A DNA stretch of 64,000 nt, from the NCBI GenBank assembly GCA_947489195.1, contig CANLCT010000009.1, positions 27,281 to 91,280 of the forward strand, in the 5' to 3' direction. The translations under genes were made by a program, and so were the position numbers. The notes beneath the pieces are model-generated. The model saw nothing but the letters and a program-made list of their open reading frames with translations. It was not told where the DNA came from and ran no database searches. The stretch comes from an uncultured Aquimarina sp. GTDB taxonomy: Bacteria; Bacteroidota; Bacteroidia; Flavobacteriales; Flavobacteriaceae. Position 1 is the stretch's first letter. Each line of letters begins with the position of its first letter. Shown one piece after another: positions 45,006 through 53,887 of the stretch.

Positions 45006-45920
45006 ATGTCAATTAAAATTTTCGGACATAAATCTCCGGATACAGATGCAACAGCTTCTGCATTAGTATGGGCTTGGTATTTAAATGATAAGGGAGTAGA
45101 TGCAAAGGCTTATGTTTTAGGTACTCCAAATACAGAGACCTTATTTGTTTTAAAATACTGGGGTTTTGATGCTCCCGAATTATTAACTTCAGTTTCAAGT
45201 AATGATAAAGTGGTGATTGTTGATACTAATAATCCAAAAGAGCTTTTTGATACGATTAATGATGCTCAGATTATTCAGATTATAGACCATCATAAATTAG
45301 TTGGAGGTATTTATACACCAGGGCCTATTGATATTTGTATAAAACCTTTAGCATCATGTGCATCTGTAATGTATACATTGATGACGGCAAATGATATTGA
45401 AAAGATGCCGAAGGCAATCAAAGGTTTGATGCTTTCGTGTATATTATCGGACACCTTAGAATTTCGTAGTCCTACCACTACAGATAAGGACAGAGAAATA
45501 GCTCAGCTTTTAGCAGATCAATTGGATATTGATATGCAAGCTTATGCGATCCAAATGTTTGAAGCTAAATCGGACGTGTCACATTTTTCTGATGAGGATT
45601 TGATTAAAATGGATAGTAAAAAATATGAAGTAAACGGTAAAAAATACCGTATATCAGTATTAGAAACTACAGCGCCTAATATAGTCCTAGATCGTAAAGA
45701 GAGTATTTTAAAAACGATGGAAGTGGTAAAAACAAGTGAAAATTTAGACGAAGTATTGCTTTTTGTAATTGATATTTTGAATGAAGAAGCTACATTTTTT
45801 GTTCCAAATGAATCGGTAAAAACAATTGCAGAAAATTCATTTAAAGCAGCTCCAACATCTGAATTAGTGGTGTTACCAGGAGTGGTGTCTAGAAAAAAAC
45901 AAATTATTCCAGCTTTATAG
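45006..45920 (+). CDS. ppaC: Manganese-dependent inorganic pyrophosphatase (family II)
   Basis: A 304-residue cytoplasmic enzyme hydrolysing PPi to phosphate. The start at 45006 (MSIKIFGHKSPDTDATASA) is the family N-terminus. A TTG 19 codons upstream is less likely. The DHH-superfamily metal motifs are visible: GHKSPDTDA (His and Asp ligands), VIVDTNNP, and IIDHHKL, with RKKQIIP at the C-terminus as the substrate-binding RKK motif of the DHHA2 domain. Length is normal. A strong terminator follows. Confidence 0.95.
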   Translation: MSIKIFGHKSPDTDATASALVWAWYLNDKGVDAKAYVLGTPNTETLFVLKYWGFDAPELLTSVSSNDKVVIVDTNNPKELFDTINDAQIIQIIDHHKLVGGIYTPGPIDICIKPLASCASVMYTLMTANDIEKMPKAIKGLMLSCILSDTLEFRSPTTTDKDREIAQLLADQLDIDMQAYAIQMFEAKSDVSHFSDEDLIKMDSKKYEVNGKKYRISVLETTAPNIVLDRKESILKTMEVVKTSENLDEVLLFVIDILNEEATFFVPNESVKTIAENSFKAAPTSELVVLPGVVSRKKQIIPAL

Positions 45921-45954
45921 CGGTGTGTCTAAATATATAAAACATATAAAGAGG

Positions 45955-45978
45955 CCCTTTTAATTAAGGGTTTTTTTT
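45955..45978 (+). terminator. Rho-independent terminator of ppaC
   Basis: CCCTT (45955-45959), a TTAATT loop and AAGGG (45966-45970), followed by eight T. It lies 34 bases after the ppaC stop. Confidence 0.75.
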
Positions 45979-45990
45979 ATACGTTTTTAT

Positions 45991-46101
45991 TTAGGTGAGT
46001 ACAAAATGCTATCTCTTTTTTTATCAAAATTGACCTTCGCGATATAATTTTATATTGAAAATCTATAGCCAGTTAAATAAAATTATGTCGAACGGACGTT
46101 A
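45991..46101. repeat. Dispersed non-coding repeat, decayed copy 3
   Basis: The right end GTCGAACGGACGTTA and the core TTATCAAAATTGACCTTC ... AATAAAATTATGTCGAA align with copies 1 and 2. The left end (TTAGGTGAGTACAAAA) is a degraded form of TAACGTGAGTTCGAAA. At 111 bp it is about 65 bp shorter than the full copies, so it has an internal deletion. It ends 2 bases from the stop codon of the DUF5686 gene. Confidence 0.6.
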
Positions 46102-46103
46102 TT

Positions 46104-48617
46104 TTAGAAGAAAAATCCAAATGATCCGGTAATACCAAATTTACGAGCATCGGGATTATCCTTGTAGTTTCCACGAAAGTTAAAATCGATACGTACTAAT
46201 TTGAATATATTGCCAACTCCTAAACTATATTCATAATAAGGTGTTGAAGAAGGAGCGAGTAAGTCCCTACCCGAATTATCAATAGCTCTGTTTTCATCGG
46301 TAATACTTCCAGAAATGGTTCTAAATGATACAAGTTCTCTTAAATTTAGTTTTCTAAGTAAAGGAACTCTTGAAAAAATACGTCCTCCAAAATTGTGTTC
46401 TAAGTGTAGTGAACTGTAGGTGTCGGTAGCAAATTCATAAAAATTAAGCATTGGAAAGGTGTTGTAAATAGAAAAAATGGATTGATTTCCTGGAACAATA
46501 CTTAATAGACCTAAAGGTATGGTTCCAAATGTTTTTCCTAACTCAATAGTGCTTCTTAATTTTCCAAAACCCCCAATATTAAAAGGTTGTTTGTAAAACA
46601 ATTGCACTTTTTCATAACTAAAATCACTTCCTAAAGGTCCTTTTAAACCTTTGTTTAGCTCAATAAATAAGACTGGGTGACTCCCCCTGTTTACCTTAAA
46701 ACGATCTACTCCGTAGCCAGTTGTCTTTTTGCCGGGAGTGTAAGTAATTCTTGTACCAACTTCTAATTGTTTAATAGATTCGCTTGTATTTGTAAACGAA
46801 TTGTCTGTAAAGTAGCTTAAACTAAATAGGTTTGGATCTGCGGGCTTTAATGTTCGATATGAACTATTAAGTGAAACGACAAAGTTTTTAACAGGTTCAC
46901 ATTCTAGGTTAACCGAAGTTAAGTTAATATTGGTAAGTGTTTGGTTATCACCTACACCAAAAAGGGTGTTTGAGGCAAAGCTTCGACCTTGTATATCGTT
47001 AGTGTTAGTTAAACTGGCACCTAATTGTTCGACATCACGTCTGTTACCAAAGGTTAGTTTAAGACGGTTTTTTTTGTTGAGTAAAAATTTTGCGGCAATA
47101 CTATATTTAAATTTATCGTCATTAAACCCATAGGCAGTATAGCCTTGTAGTCGCCATAAATCATTTGGACCAGTATAGGTTCTTCCTCCTAAACGTAAAC
47201 GAAAACCTTCGATATCATTAAAACCTATTGTAGAAAAAACAGGCCCATATTCAACTTTGCCTAAGTTTACATAACCACTAGCTAAAATTTCGCTAATAGT
47301 ATACAGGTTTTTAAAAGCTTTTACCTGTTTTAAGGTGTCGAGCATTCCATAAACTTGTTGTTCATTTTTATTTAAACTTTCTAGTCTGTTTTCTTTCCAA
47401 AAATTATCATCGCGATGGTAGGCATCAAATGTGGTGGGATTAACTTCTCTTTTGTAAAATTTTTCTTCTTTGGCTTCGTCAAACTTATAGGAATCGTATA
47501 GTGATGTTCGTTTTCCGTAAAGTCCTCTGGAAGATTCTTTTTTGTTAAGCGTAAAGTCAGTTTGAAAATAATCGCGGGTAATTAAAAATAGAGAATCATT
47601 TAAAACATCGTATTCTTGCTCAATGTAAAGTTCCTTTACCCAGTTAATATTGGCGCTTTTTGTAGCTTCCATATTAATGTCTTTAATGGCCCAGGTAGTA
47701 TCGTTTACCCAAAAATCACCTTTAAAAGTAAGTTCATTTTTTCGGCGAGGATAGTATACAATGTTATAGCACCATTTATTGTCAATATAAGCACTGTCGG
47801 TTAAGGCGTAGTTGTATACATTTATTCCTGTTTTTGAAAGGGGGCTGGTAAAACTTTTGTCGTAAAGTTTTATGTAATTATCGTAAACATCATAAGTAGT
47901 ATACAAGTCTTTTACAAAAGCAATAAGAGATTGATTGTTGCTAAAACCAGAGTTTTTGTTTCCTAAAAGTTCTGTTTTTTCCTTATTTAAAAGGTTATCT
48001 CCATATACTTTGGAAACAGATTCGTTAATAAAAATAGGTAAAAAGGTTTTTCCCGAAATACGCGAAGTGTCTTGGTAGTTAAAAATAAACTTCATGCCTT
48101 TAAACATTCGGTTATTTATTAAGGAACTATCAATGTTATTTAAATCAAATTCAAGCTTTTCGTATTTGTCGTAAGCATATTGTTTAAACTGCTTAACACC
48201 GTTTTTTCGTTTATGCGCCCAAATTTTTCGAAGAATATCAATAGCGGGATTGTTCTTTTTTGATTGTTTTCCAGTAACAATATGTACGGCGTTTAGAGCG
48301 CTGGTTTCCTCTTCAACTTTAGCAATTAGTTTATAATTTGCTCCTTTATTTAAGTTAATAGTTGTGGTTTTGTATCCAATAAAAGAAACAATAAGTGTGG
48401 AATGGTAAGTTTCGTCTTCTAAATAAAAACTTCCATCTTCATTAGTTACGGTTCCAATAATAGTACCAGGGAAGTATACATTGGCATAAGGAACAGGTTC
48501 ATTATTTTGGTCAACAACTTTTCCGCTGGCCTTTACTTGACCAAATAAATTAGTTGAGGTAGCAAAAAGGAAAAAAAGCGGTAATAAAAAGGGATGTTTC
48601 AAAAAATGCAAACTCAT
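46104..48617 (-). CDS. DUF5686 outer-membrane protein with carboxypeptidase-regulatory-like domain
   Basis: An 837-residue outer-membrane protein. A signal peptide ends near residue 26 (LLPLFFLFATSTNLFGQ). Residues about 28-110 are a CarboxypepD_reg-like beta-sandwich (ASGKVVDQNNEPVPYANVYFPGTIIGTVTNEDGSFYL). The remainder is the DUF5686 region, ending in a beta barrel with FGITGSFGFFF at the C-terminus. It resembles the N-terminal part of TonB-dependent receptors, but I see no plug domain. Function is unknown; proteins of this family are common in Bacteroidota outer membranes. Confidence 0.88.
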   Translation of the reverse strand: MSLHFLKHPFLLPLFFLFATSTNLFGQVKASGKVVDQNNEPVPYANVYFPGTIIGTVTNEDGSFYLEDETYHSTLIVSFIGYKTTTINLNKGANYKLIAKVEEETSALNAVHIVTGKQSKKNNPAIDILRKIWAHKRKNGVKQFKQYAYDKYEKLEFDLNNIDSSLINNRMFKGMKFIFNYQDTSRISGKTFLPIFINESVSKVYGDNLLNKEKTELLGNKNSGFSNNQSLIAFVKDLYTTYDVYDNYIKLYDKSFTSPLSKTGINVYNYALTDSAYIDNKWCYNIVYYPRRKNELTFKGDFWVNDTTWAIKDINMEATKSANINWVKELYIEQEYDVLNDSLFLITRDYFQTDFTLNKKESSRGLYGKRTSLYDSYKFDEAKEEKFYKREVNPTTFDAYHRDDNFWKENRLESLNKNEQQVYGMLDTLKQVKAFKNLYTISEILASGYVNLGKVEYGPVFSTIGFNDIEGFRLRLGGRTYTGPNDLWRLQGYTAYGFNDDKFKYSIAAKFLLNKKNRLKLTFGNRRDVEQLGASLTNTNDIQGRSFASNTLFGVGDNQTLTNINLTSVNLECEPVKNFVVSLNSSYRTLKPADPNLFSLSYFTDNSFTNTSESIKQLEVGTRITYTPGKKTTGYGVDRFKVNRGSHPVLFIELNKGLKGPLGSDFSYEKVQLFYKQPFNIGGFGKLRSTIELGKTFGTIPLGLLSIVPGNQSIFSIYNTFPMLNFYEFATDTYSSLHLEHNFGGRIFSRVPLLRKLNLRELVSFRTISGSITDENRAIDNSGRDLLAPSSTPYYEYSLGVGNIFKLVRIDFNFRGNYKDNPDARKFGITGSFGFFF

Positions 48618-48647
48618 ACTTGTTAGTTCTGTATTCTAAAATTTGGG

Positions 48648-48655
48648 CAAATATA
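48648..48655 (-). promoter_or_regulatory. Predicted -7 box of the DUF5686 gene
   Basis: TATATTTG on the minus strand lies 30 bases upstream of the start codon at 48617. No TTG is found at the right distance. The rest of the gap 48656-48878 is AT-rich and shows no gene. Confidence 0.45.
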
Positions 48656-48878
48656 TTTTAGTTTATTTTAAAATGACTATTTATTGTATTTTTTAATAAA
48701 AAATAAACGTTGAAATCTAATAATTGCTGGATGTAATCTATTAATCAGTGATTTATATTTTGTTAAATGTTAACATGTAGTTATAGGTTTTTATAATCAG
48801 TTTGTTTTAAGACAATACAGATGTTAAAAACCCTAAAATTCTGTAAAAATTTAATTTTTAGAAGAAATTGAGATAAAT

Positions 48879-48912
48879 AAAAAAGCCCTCTTTATTTTAA
48901 AGAAGGCTTTTA
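48879..48912 (-). terminator. Terminator of pdhB
   Basis: The stem AAAAAGCCCTCTTTA / TAAAGAAGGCTTTTA pairs with one mismatch around a short loop, and on the minus strand it is followed by TTTTTTATTT. It begins about 23 bases after the pdhB stop. Confidence 0.75.
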
Positions 48913-48934
48913 TTATAATTTTTAAAATCAGTAA

Positions 48935-49912
48935 TTATTTATACATTACTTTTTTAACTGCTTTTATAACATCTTCATTATTTGGTAACCATTCGGCTAA
49001 TAATGTAGGTGAGTATGGAGCAGGAGTATCAGCAGTGTTTATTTTAATAACTGGAGCATCCAAATAATCAAAACAATTGTGTTGTACTTGGTATGTAATT
49101 TCCGAAGCAATGTTAGCTAATGGCCAAGCTTCTTCTAATATAATAAGTCTGTTAGTTTTTTTAACAGATTTGTAAATAGCTTCTAAATCTAATGGACGTA
49201 CAGTTCGTAAATCAATAATTTCGCATGAAATTCCTTCTTCGGCTAATTTATCGGCAGCAACGTAAGCTTCTTTAATAATTTTACCAAAAGAAACAATAGT
49301 AACATCAGTTCCTTCTCTTTTTAAATCAGCGACACCAATTGGCAATACGTATTCACCTTCAGGTACTTCACCTTTATCACCATACATTTGCTCACTTTCC
49401 ATAAAAATAACTGGGTCGTTATCTCTAATGGCTGCTTTTAATAAACCTTTAGCATCATATGGATTTGAAGGTACAATAACTTTTAATCCAGGTGTGTTGG
49501 CAAACCAGTTTTCAAAAGCCTGCGAGTGTGTAGCTCCTAATTGACCAGCCGAAGCAGTTGGTCCTCTAAAAACTATAGGGCATGGAAACTGACCACCAGA
49601 CATCTGACGAATTTTGGCAGCGTTATTGATAATTTGATCAATACCAACTAATGAGAAGTTAAATGTCATATACTCTACAATAGGGCGGTTGCCATTCATG
49701 GCACTACCTACAGCGATACCAGCAAAACCAAGTTCAGCAATTGGAGTATCGATTACACGTTTCGCACCAAACTCGTCTAACATTCCTTTACTAGCTTTGT
49801 AAGCACCGTTATATTCTGCTACTTCTTCACCCATTAAATAAATAGATTCATCTCTGCGCATCTCTTCAGACATCGCTTCGCAAATAGCTTCTCTAAATTG
49901 TATTGTTTTCAT
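48935..49912 (-). CDS. pdhB: Pyruvate dehydrogenase E1 component, beta subunit
   Basis: A 325-residue subunit of the heterotetrameric E1 that decarboxylates pyruvate with thiamine diphosphate. It opens MKTIQFREAICEAMSEEMRRDE, with VYLMGEEVAEYNGAYKASKGM containing the conserved Glu, DTPIAELGFAGIAVGSAMNG, and in the C-terminal transketolase-type domain EISCEIIDLRTVRPLD and YQVQHNCFDYLDAPV. Length is normal. The alpha subunit and E2 genes are not here, so in this genome E1 beta is encoded apart. It is divergent from etfB across a region with a perfect 38-bp palindrome. Confidence 0.93.
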   Translation of the reverse strand: MKTIQFREAICEAMSEEMRRDESIYLMGEEVAEYNGAYKASKGMLDEFGAKRVIDTPIAELGFAGIAVGSAMNGNRPIVEYMTFNFSLVGIDQIINNAAKIRQMSGGQFPCPIVFRGPTASAGQLGATHSQAFENWFANTPGLKVIVPSNPYDAKGLLKAAIRDNDPVIFMESEQMYGDKGEVPEGEYVLPIGVADLKREGTDVTIVSFGKIIKEAYVAADKLAEEGISCEIIDLRTVRPLDLEAIYKSVKKTNRLIILEEAWPLANIASEITYQVQHNCFDYLDAPVIKINTADTPAPYSPTLLAEWLPNNEDVIKAVKKVMYK

Positions 49913-49970
49913 GTAAGTTTAAAAATTTTAGTGTTGCATAAAATGAACACTAGTTTTAGTTACTCTAGCG

Positions 49971-50001
49971 CAAAAATAGTAAAACAACTATGTTAGGGCA
50001 A
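49971..50001 (-). promoter_or_regulatory. Predicted promoter of pdhB
   Basis: On the minus strand there is TTG (49999-50001), a 20-base spacer and TATTTTTG (49971-49978), matching the Bacteroidota pattern. The transcript would start near 49964 with a leader of about 50 bases. Confidence 0.6.
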
Positions 50002-50053
50002 GTCGCAGGCAGTGAATCTGAAAATATTTTTTTGAGAACTACAAATGTTAAAT

Positions 50054-50091
50054 TTCGTAAAAATACTATGCATGCATAGTATTTTTACGAA
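50054..50091. promoter_or_regulatory. Perfect 38-bp palindrome between pdhB and etfB
   Basis: The half-site TTCGTAAAAATACTATGCA (50054-50072) is followed without any spacer by its exact reverse complement (50073-50091). It lies 53 bases upstream of the pdhB -33 element and 168 bases upstream of the etfB start. The centre ACTATGCATGCATAGT has the look of a dimeric regulator site (TetR or MarR size). No T run follows on either strand, so a terminator is unlikely. Confidence 0.75.
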
Positions 50092-50259
50092 TTAATTTGT
50101 AACTTCGTTCATATATAAGAAAAGAGTAGAATAATCAATGTTTTTATGATAAATTATTGAATTATTTTCTAAAATTTTGCGATTTGAAATATGCTTATTT
50201 TTAGAGGAATGGATGATTTCTTATACAAATTCAAAATGTACTAATTTAAAATATATACT

Positions 50260-51006
50260 GTGAAAATATTAGTTTGCATAAGTCATGTGCCAGACACGAC
50301 TTCAAAAATCAATTTTACTGACGGAGATACCAAATTTGATGTAAATGGAGTATCTTTTGTGATCAATCCAAATGACGAGTTTGGGTTAACACGAGCAATG
50401 TGGTTTAAAGAAAAACAAGGAGCAAGTGTAGATGTTGTAAATGTTGGTGGACCAGAAACAGAACCTACTATTAGAAAATGTTTGGCTATCGGTGCAGATA
50501 ACGCTATTCGTGTAAATGCGAACCCTAGTGATAGTTTTTTTGTTGCTCAAGAATTAGCATCTGTAGCTAAAAATGGAGGATATGATTTAATAATTGCGGG
50601 TCGAGAATCTATTGATTACAATGGAGGTGTTGTTCCAGGAATGTTAGCTGCATTATTGGAGGCTAATTTTGTAAATACCTGTATTAGTTTAGAGGTTGAT
50701 GGTACAACAGCTACGGCTATTCGTGAAATTGATGGAGGAAAGGAAACTATAAAAACGGCATTGCCTTTGGTAATCGGAGGTCAAAAAGGTTTGGTTGAAG
50801 AGAGTGATTTAAGAATTCCAAATATGAGAGGAATTATGATGGCTCGTAAAAAGCCACTTACTGTTGTTGAGCCAACAGGTAGCGCTAGTCAAACAGAAAC
50901 AACATCATTTTCAAAACCTGCTCCTAAAGGTAGTGTAACCTTGGTGCCGGCAGATAACTTAGATGAATTGATTAGTTTGTTACATAATGAAGCTAAAGTA
51001 ATCTAA
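50260..51006 (+). CDS. etfB: Electron transfer flavoprotein, beta subunit
   Basis: A 248-residue subunit of ETF, which collects electrons from acyl-CoA and other dehydrogenases and passes them to the quinone pool. It starts at GTG (50260), giving the family N-terminus MKILVCISHVPDTTSKI. NPNDEFGLTRAMWFKE, AGRESIDYNGGVVPGMLAALLE and LPLVIGGQKGLVEESDLRIPNMRGIMMARKK are family motifs, the last being the recognition loop region. etfA follows after 64 bases. The use of GTG is the only oddity. Confidence 0.95.
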   Translation: MKILVCISHVPDTTSKINFTDGDTKFDVNGVSFVINPNDEFGLTRAMWFKEKQGASVDVVNVGGPETEPTIRKCLAIGADNAIRVNANPSDSFFVAQELASVAKNGGYDLIIAGRESIDYNGGVVPGMLAALLEANFVNTCISLEVDGTTATAIREIDGGKETIKTALPLVIGGQKGLVEESDLRIPNMRGIMMARKKPLTVVEPTGSASQTETTSFSKPAPKGSVTLVPADNLDELISLLHNEAKVI

Positions 51007-51070
51007 GTCTTAATTTTTTTGTTGAATAAAATATACTGAAGTATTCAGTATTTAAAAAAATATATAAAGT

Positions 51071-52030
51071 ATGTCAGTTTTAATATATGCCGAAAGTGAT
51101 AATGGAAGCTTAAGAAAAGGAGCTTTTGAGGTCGCATCATATGCCAAAGGTGTAGCCGATGCATTAGGGACTACTGTAACTGCTGTTACTGTAAATGTTG
51201 ATGACGTAGCAGTATTAGGAAGCTATGGAGTATCTAAAGTGCTTAAAGTTTCAGATGATAAGCTTAGTAAATTTCAAGCAAAAGCCTATTCAAGTGTTAT
51301 TGAGCAAGCCGCTAAAGCCGAAGAAAGTCAGGTAGTAATTTTAAGTTCTTCTACTGATAGTAAGTATGCAGCACCTTTATTAGGAGTGGCATTAAATGCA
51401 GCAGTGGCTTCAAATGTGGTAAAACTACCTAAATCAACAAGCCCTTTTGTAGTAGAGCGTACGGCTTTTACAAATAAAGCATTTCAGGATACACAATTAA
51501 ATTCTGCAATTAAAGTAATTTGTGTTTCTAATAATGCTTATGGTGTAAAAGAGGATAATGTTACCGCTGTTGCGGAAGATTTTTTGCCAAGTATAGATGC
51601 AGGAAATTTAGAAGTAGTTAGTATTGATAAAGCAACAGATAAAGTAAGCATAGCTGATGCTGATGTGGTAGTTTCTGGCGGAAGAGGATTAAAAGGACCC
51701 GAAAATTGGCATTTAATTGAAGATTTAGCAACTGTTTTAGGAGCAGCAACAGCATGCTCAAAACCGGTGAGTGATATGGGGTGGAGGCCTCATTCGGAGC
51801 ATGTAGGGCAAACAGGAAAACCTGTTGCGACTAATTTGTATATAGCTGTAGGGATTTCAGGAGCTATACAACACTTGGCGGGGATTAATGCAAGTAAAGT
51901 AAAGGTTGTAGTAAATACAGATCCCGAAGCTCCGTTTTTTAAAGCAGCGGATTATGGTGTTGTAGGTGATGCTTTTGAGGTGGTGCCACAATTAATCGAA
52001 AAATTAAAAGCATTTAAATCAGCTAACTAA
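51071..52030 (+). CDS. etfA: Electron transfer flavoprotein, alpha subunit
   Basis: A 319-residue FAD-binding partner of EtfB. The C-terminal FAD domain motifs are complete: DADVVVSGGRGLKGPENWHLIEDLA, GAATACSKPVSDMGWRPHSEHVGQTGK, LYIAVGISGAIQHLAGI and VVVNTDPEAPFFKAADYGVVGD. The N-terminal half (SVLIYAESDNGSLRKGAFEVASYAKGVAD) is the adenine-nucleotide alpha-hydrolase-like fold. It is operonic with etfB and followed by a terminator. Confidence 0.96.
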   Translation: MSVLIYAESDNGSLRKGAFEVASYAKGVADALGTTVTAVTVNVDDVAVLGSYGVSKVLKVSDDKLSKFQAKAYSSVIEQAAKAEESQVVILSSSTDSKYAAPLLGVALNAAVASNVVKLPKSTSPFVVERTAFTNKAFQDTQLNSAIKVICVSNNAYGVKEDNVTAVAEDFLPSIDAGNLEVVSIDKATDKVSIADADVVVSGGRGLKGPENWHLIEDLATVLGAATACSKPVSDMGWRPHSEHVGQTGKPVATNLYIAVGISGAIQHLAGINASKVKVVVNTDPEAPFFKAADYGVVGDAFEVVPQLIEKLKAFKSAN

Positions 52031-52203
52031 AAGTGTAGACTTGGTTTGTTGTAAAGAGAAATAACATATTTGGTTTTACACCAAAATATGTTATTGAAGC
52101 TGCCAGTTGCAATACATTAAAGTATTTAATTATTAAAATATGAATTGAATTTTTAGCAATAAAGGTTTTGTTTGAGGTGATAAAATTAAATTTTTAATAT
52201 AGT

Positions 52204-52240
52204 AACCGTATAAATCTTCATTTTTTATACGGTTTTTTCT
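52204..52240 (+). terminator. Terminator of etfBA
   Basis: The stem AACCGTATAAA (52204-52214) against TTTATACGGTT (52224-52234) is perfect over 11 bp with a 9-base loop and ends in TTTTTT. It is 174 bases after the etfA stop, with no gene in between. Confidence 0.8.
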
Positions 52241-52291
52241 TTCTTAAATAGAAAAATTATACCGAATTTAGCTTAACATTGTTATCAATAT

Positions 52292-52912
52292 ATGAGTTTA
52301 GTACGTTTAAATATTAGAGGAATTTCCTATAGTCAAACACAAAATGGGGCTTATGCACTTATTTTGAGTGAAATGGAAGGAGAACGGAAATTGCCTATCG
52401 TAATTGGTGCTTTTGAAGCGCAATCCATAGCTATTGCTTTAGAAAAAGAGATAAGACCCCCTAGGCCTTTAACACATGATTTGTTTAAAAATTTTGCCGA
52501 TAGGTTTGATGTAATAGTGAAACAAGTCATTATTCATAAGCTTGTCGATGGTGTTTTTTATTCCAGTATAATTTGCGAACGAGATGGTATTGAGGAAATT
52601 ATTGATGCGAGAACTAGTGATGCTATTGCTTTAGCATTACGTTTTAAAGCGCCCATTTTTACTTATAAGAATATATTAGACCAGGCTGGAATTTATTTAA
52701 AACAGCAGTCTGATGGTGAGTTTTTGTCAGAAAATGTTGATGGCCCAGCTGAAGCGGTAGAAGACACTAGCTCGGTAGGATTAGTTTCATCATCTGCGGA
52801 TTTTAAAAACTTAACTGTTGACGAGCTTTATAAGTTGCTGGACAAAGCAGTATCTGATGAAGATTATGAAAAAGCAGCACGACTTCGTGATGAAATATCA
52901 AATAGAAATTAG
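52292..52912 (+). CDS. Bifunctional nuclease (DUF151) with UVR motif
   Basis: A 206-residue protein. Residues about 1-135 are the bifunctional nuclease domain (SLVRLNIRGISYSQTQNGAYALILSEMEGERKLPIVIGAFEAQSIAIALE ... EIIDARTSDAIALALRFKAPIFT). A short acidic linker precedes a C-terminal UvrB/UvrC (UVR) motif at about 170-204 (LYKLLDKAVSDEDYEKAARLRDEI). This combination is standard in Bacteroidota. BFN proteins degrade RNA and DNA in vitro, and their role in bacteria is not settled. The gene ends in a terminator that overlaps its stop codon. Confidence 0.9.
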   Translation: MSLVRLNIRGISYSQTQNGAYALILSEMEGERKLPIVIGAFEAQSIAIALEKEIRPPRPLTHDLFKNFADRFDVIVKQVIIHKLVDGVFYSSIICERDGIEEIIDARTSDAIALALRFKAPIFTYKNILDQAGIYLKQQSDGEFLSENVDGPAEAVEDTSSVGLVSSSADFKNLTVDELYKLLDKAVSDEDYEKAARLRDEISNRN

Positions 52913-52934
52913 CAGTCATTGACTGCTTTTTTTT
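52911..52934 (+). terminator. Terminator overlapping the stop of the nuclease gene
   Basis: AGCAGTC (52911-52917), loop ATT and GACTGCT (52921-52927), followed by TTTTTTT. The left arm begins on the second base of the TAG stop codon (52910-52912). Confidence 0.85.
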
Positions 52935-53062
52935 GCTTATTGTTTACAAATTGTTAATCTTATTTGCCTTGTTGAGGTAAACACTATTTAGCTATTTTAT
53001 ACTTTTGCTTTTTTGAAATAAGATACCATTTCTAACAAAAAAGCAATATAAACACCTATTAA

Positions 53063-53887
53063 ATGAAGCAATATTTAGATTTAGTACAACATGTAATGGA
53101 TAATGGTGCAGTAAAAGGGGATCGTACGGGTACAGGTACACGTAGCGTTTTTGGCTACCAAATGCGATTTGATTTATCAGAAGGTTTTCCTATGGTAACT
53201 ACAAAAAAAGTGCATTTTAAATCTGTAGTATATGAATTGCTTTGGTTTTTAAAAGGAGATACTAATATTAAGTATTTATCGGATCACGGAGTACGAATTT
53301 GGAATGAATGGGCGGATGAAAACGGAAATTTAGGTCCAGTATATGGTCATCAATGGCGTAATTGGAACAATGAGGAAATTGATCAGATTAAAGAAATTGT
53401 TGATACACTCAAAAAGAATCCTAATAGTCGTAGAATGTTAGTTTCGGCTTGGAACCCATCGGTAATGCCAGATACATCGGTGTCATTTTCTGAAAATGTT
53501 GCTAATGGGAAAGCTGCTTTACCGCCTTGTCATGCTTTTTTTCAGTTTTATGTTGCCGATGGAAAATTATCATGCCAATTATATCAACGTAGTGCTGATA
53601 TTTTTTTAGGGGTGCCTTTTAATATAGCTTCTTATGCGCTTTTAACAGAAATGATGGCTCAAGTTTGTGGGTATGAAGCTGGGGAATTTATCCACACTTT
53701 TGGTGATGCGCATATATACAACGATCATGTAAAACAATTAGAATTACAACTTTCGAGATCACCAAAACCACTTCCGAAAATTAAAATGAATTCAAATAAA
53801 ACAGATCTATTTGATTTTACGTTTGAAGATTTTGAGTTAGTAGGCTATGAACATCATCCACATATTAAAGGGAAAGTTTCTGTGTAA
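53063..53887 (+). CDS. thyA: Thymidylate synthase
   Basis: A 274-residue enzyme making dTMP from dUMP with methylene-tetrahydrofolate. Catalytic Cys156 lies in [44 protein letters not shown] near the N-terminus holds the phosphate-binding Arg, and [21 protein letters not shown] and [22 protein letters not shown] are family motifs. The protein is of standard length. The following gene starts inside its stop codon (TAATG). Dihydrofolate reductase, often next to thyA in relatives, is absent here. Confidence 0.97.
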   Translation: MKQYLDLVQHVMDNGAVKGDRTGTGTRSVFGYQMRFDLSEGFPMVTTKKVHFKSVVYELLWFLKGDTNIKYLSDHGVRIWNEWADENGNLGPVYGHQWRNWNNEEIDQIKEIVDTLKKNPNSRRMLVSAWNPSVMPDTSVSFSENVANGKAALPPCHAFFQFYVADGKLSCQLYQRSADIFLGVPFNIASYALLTEMMAQVCGYEAGEFIHTFGDAHIYNDHVKQLELQLSRSPKPLPKIKMNSNKTDLFDFTFEDFELVGYEHHPHIKGKVSV

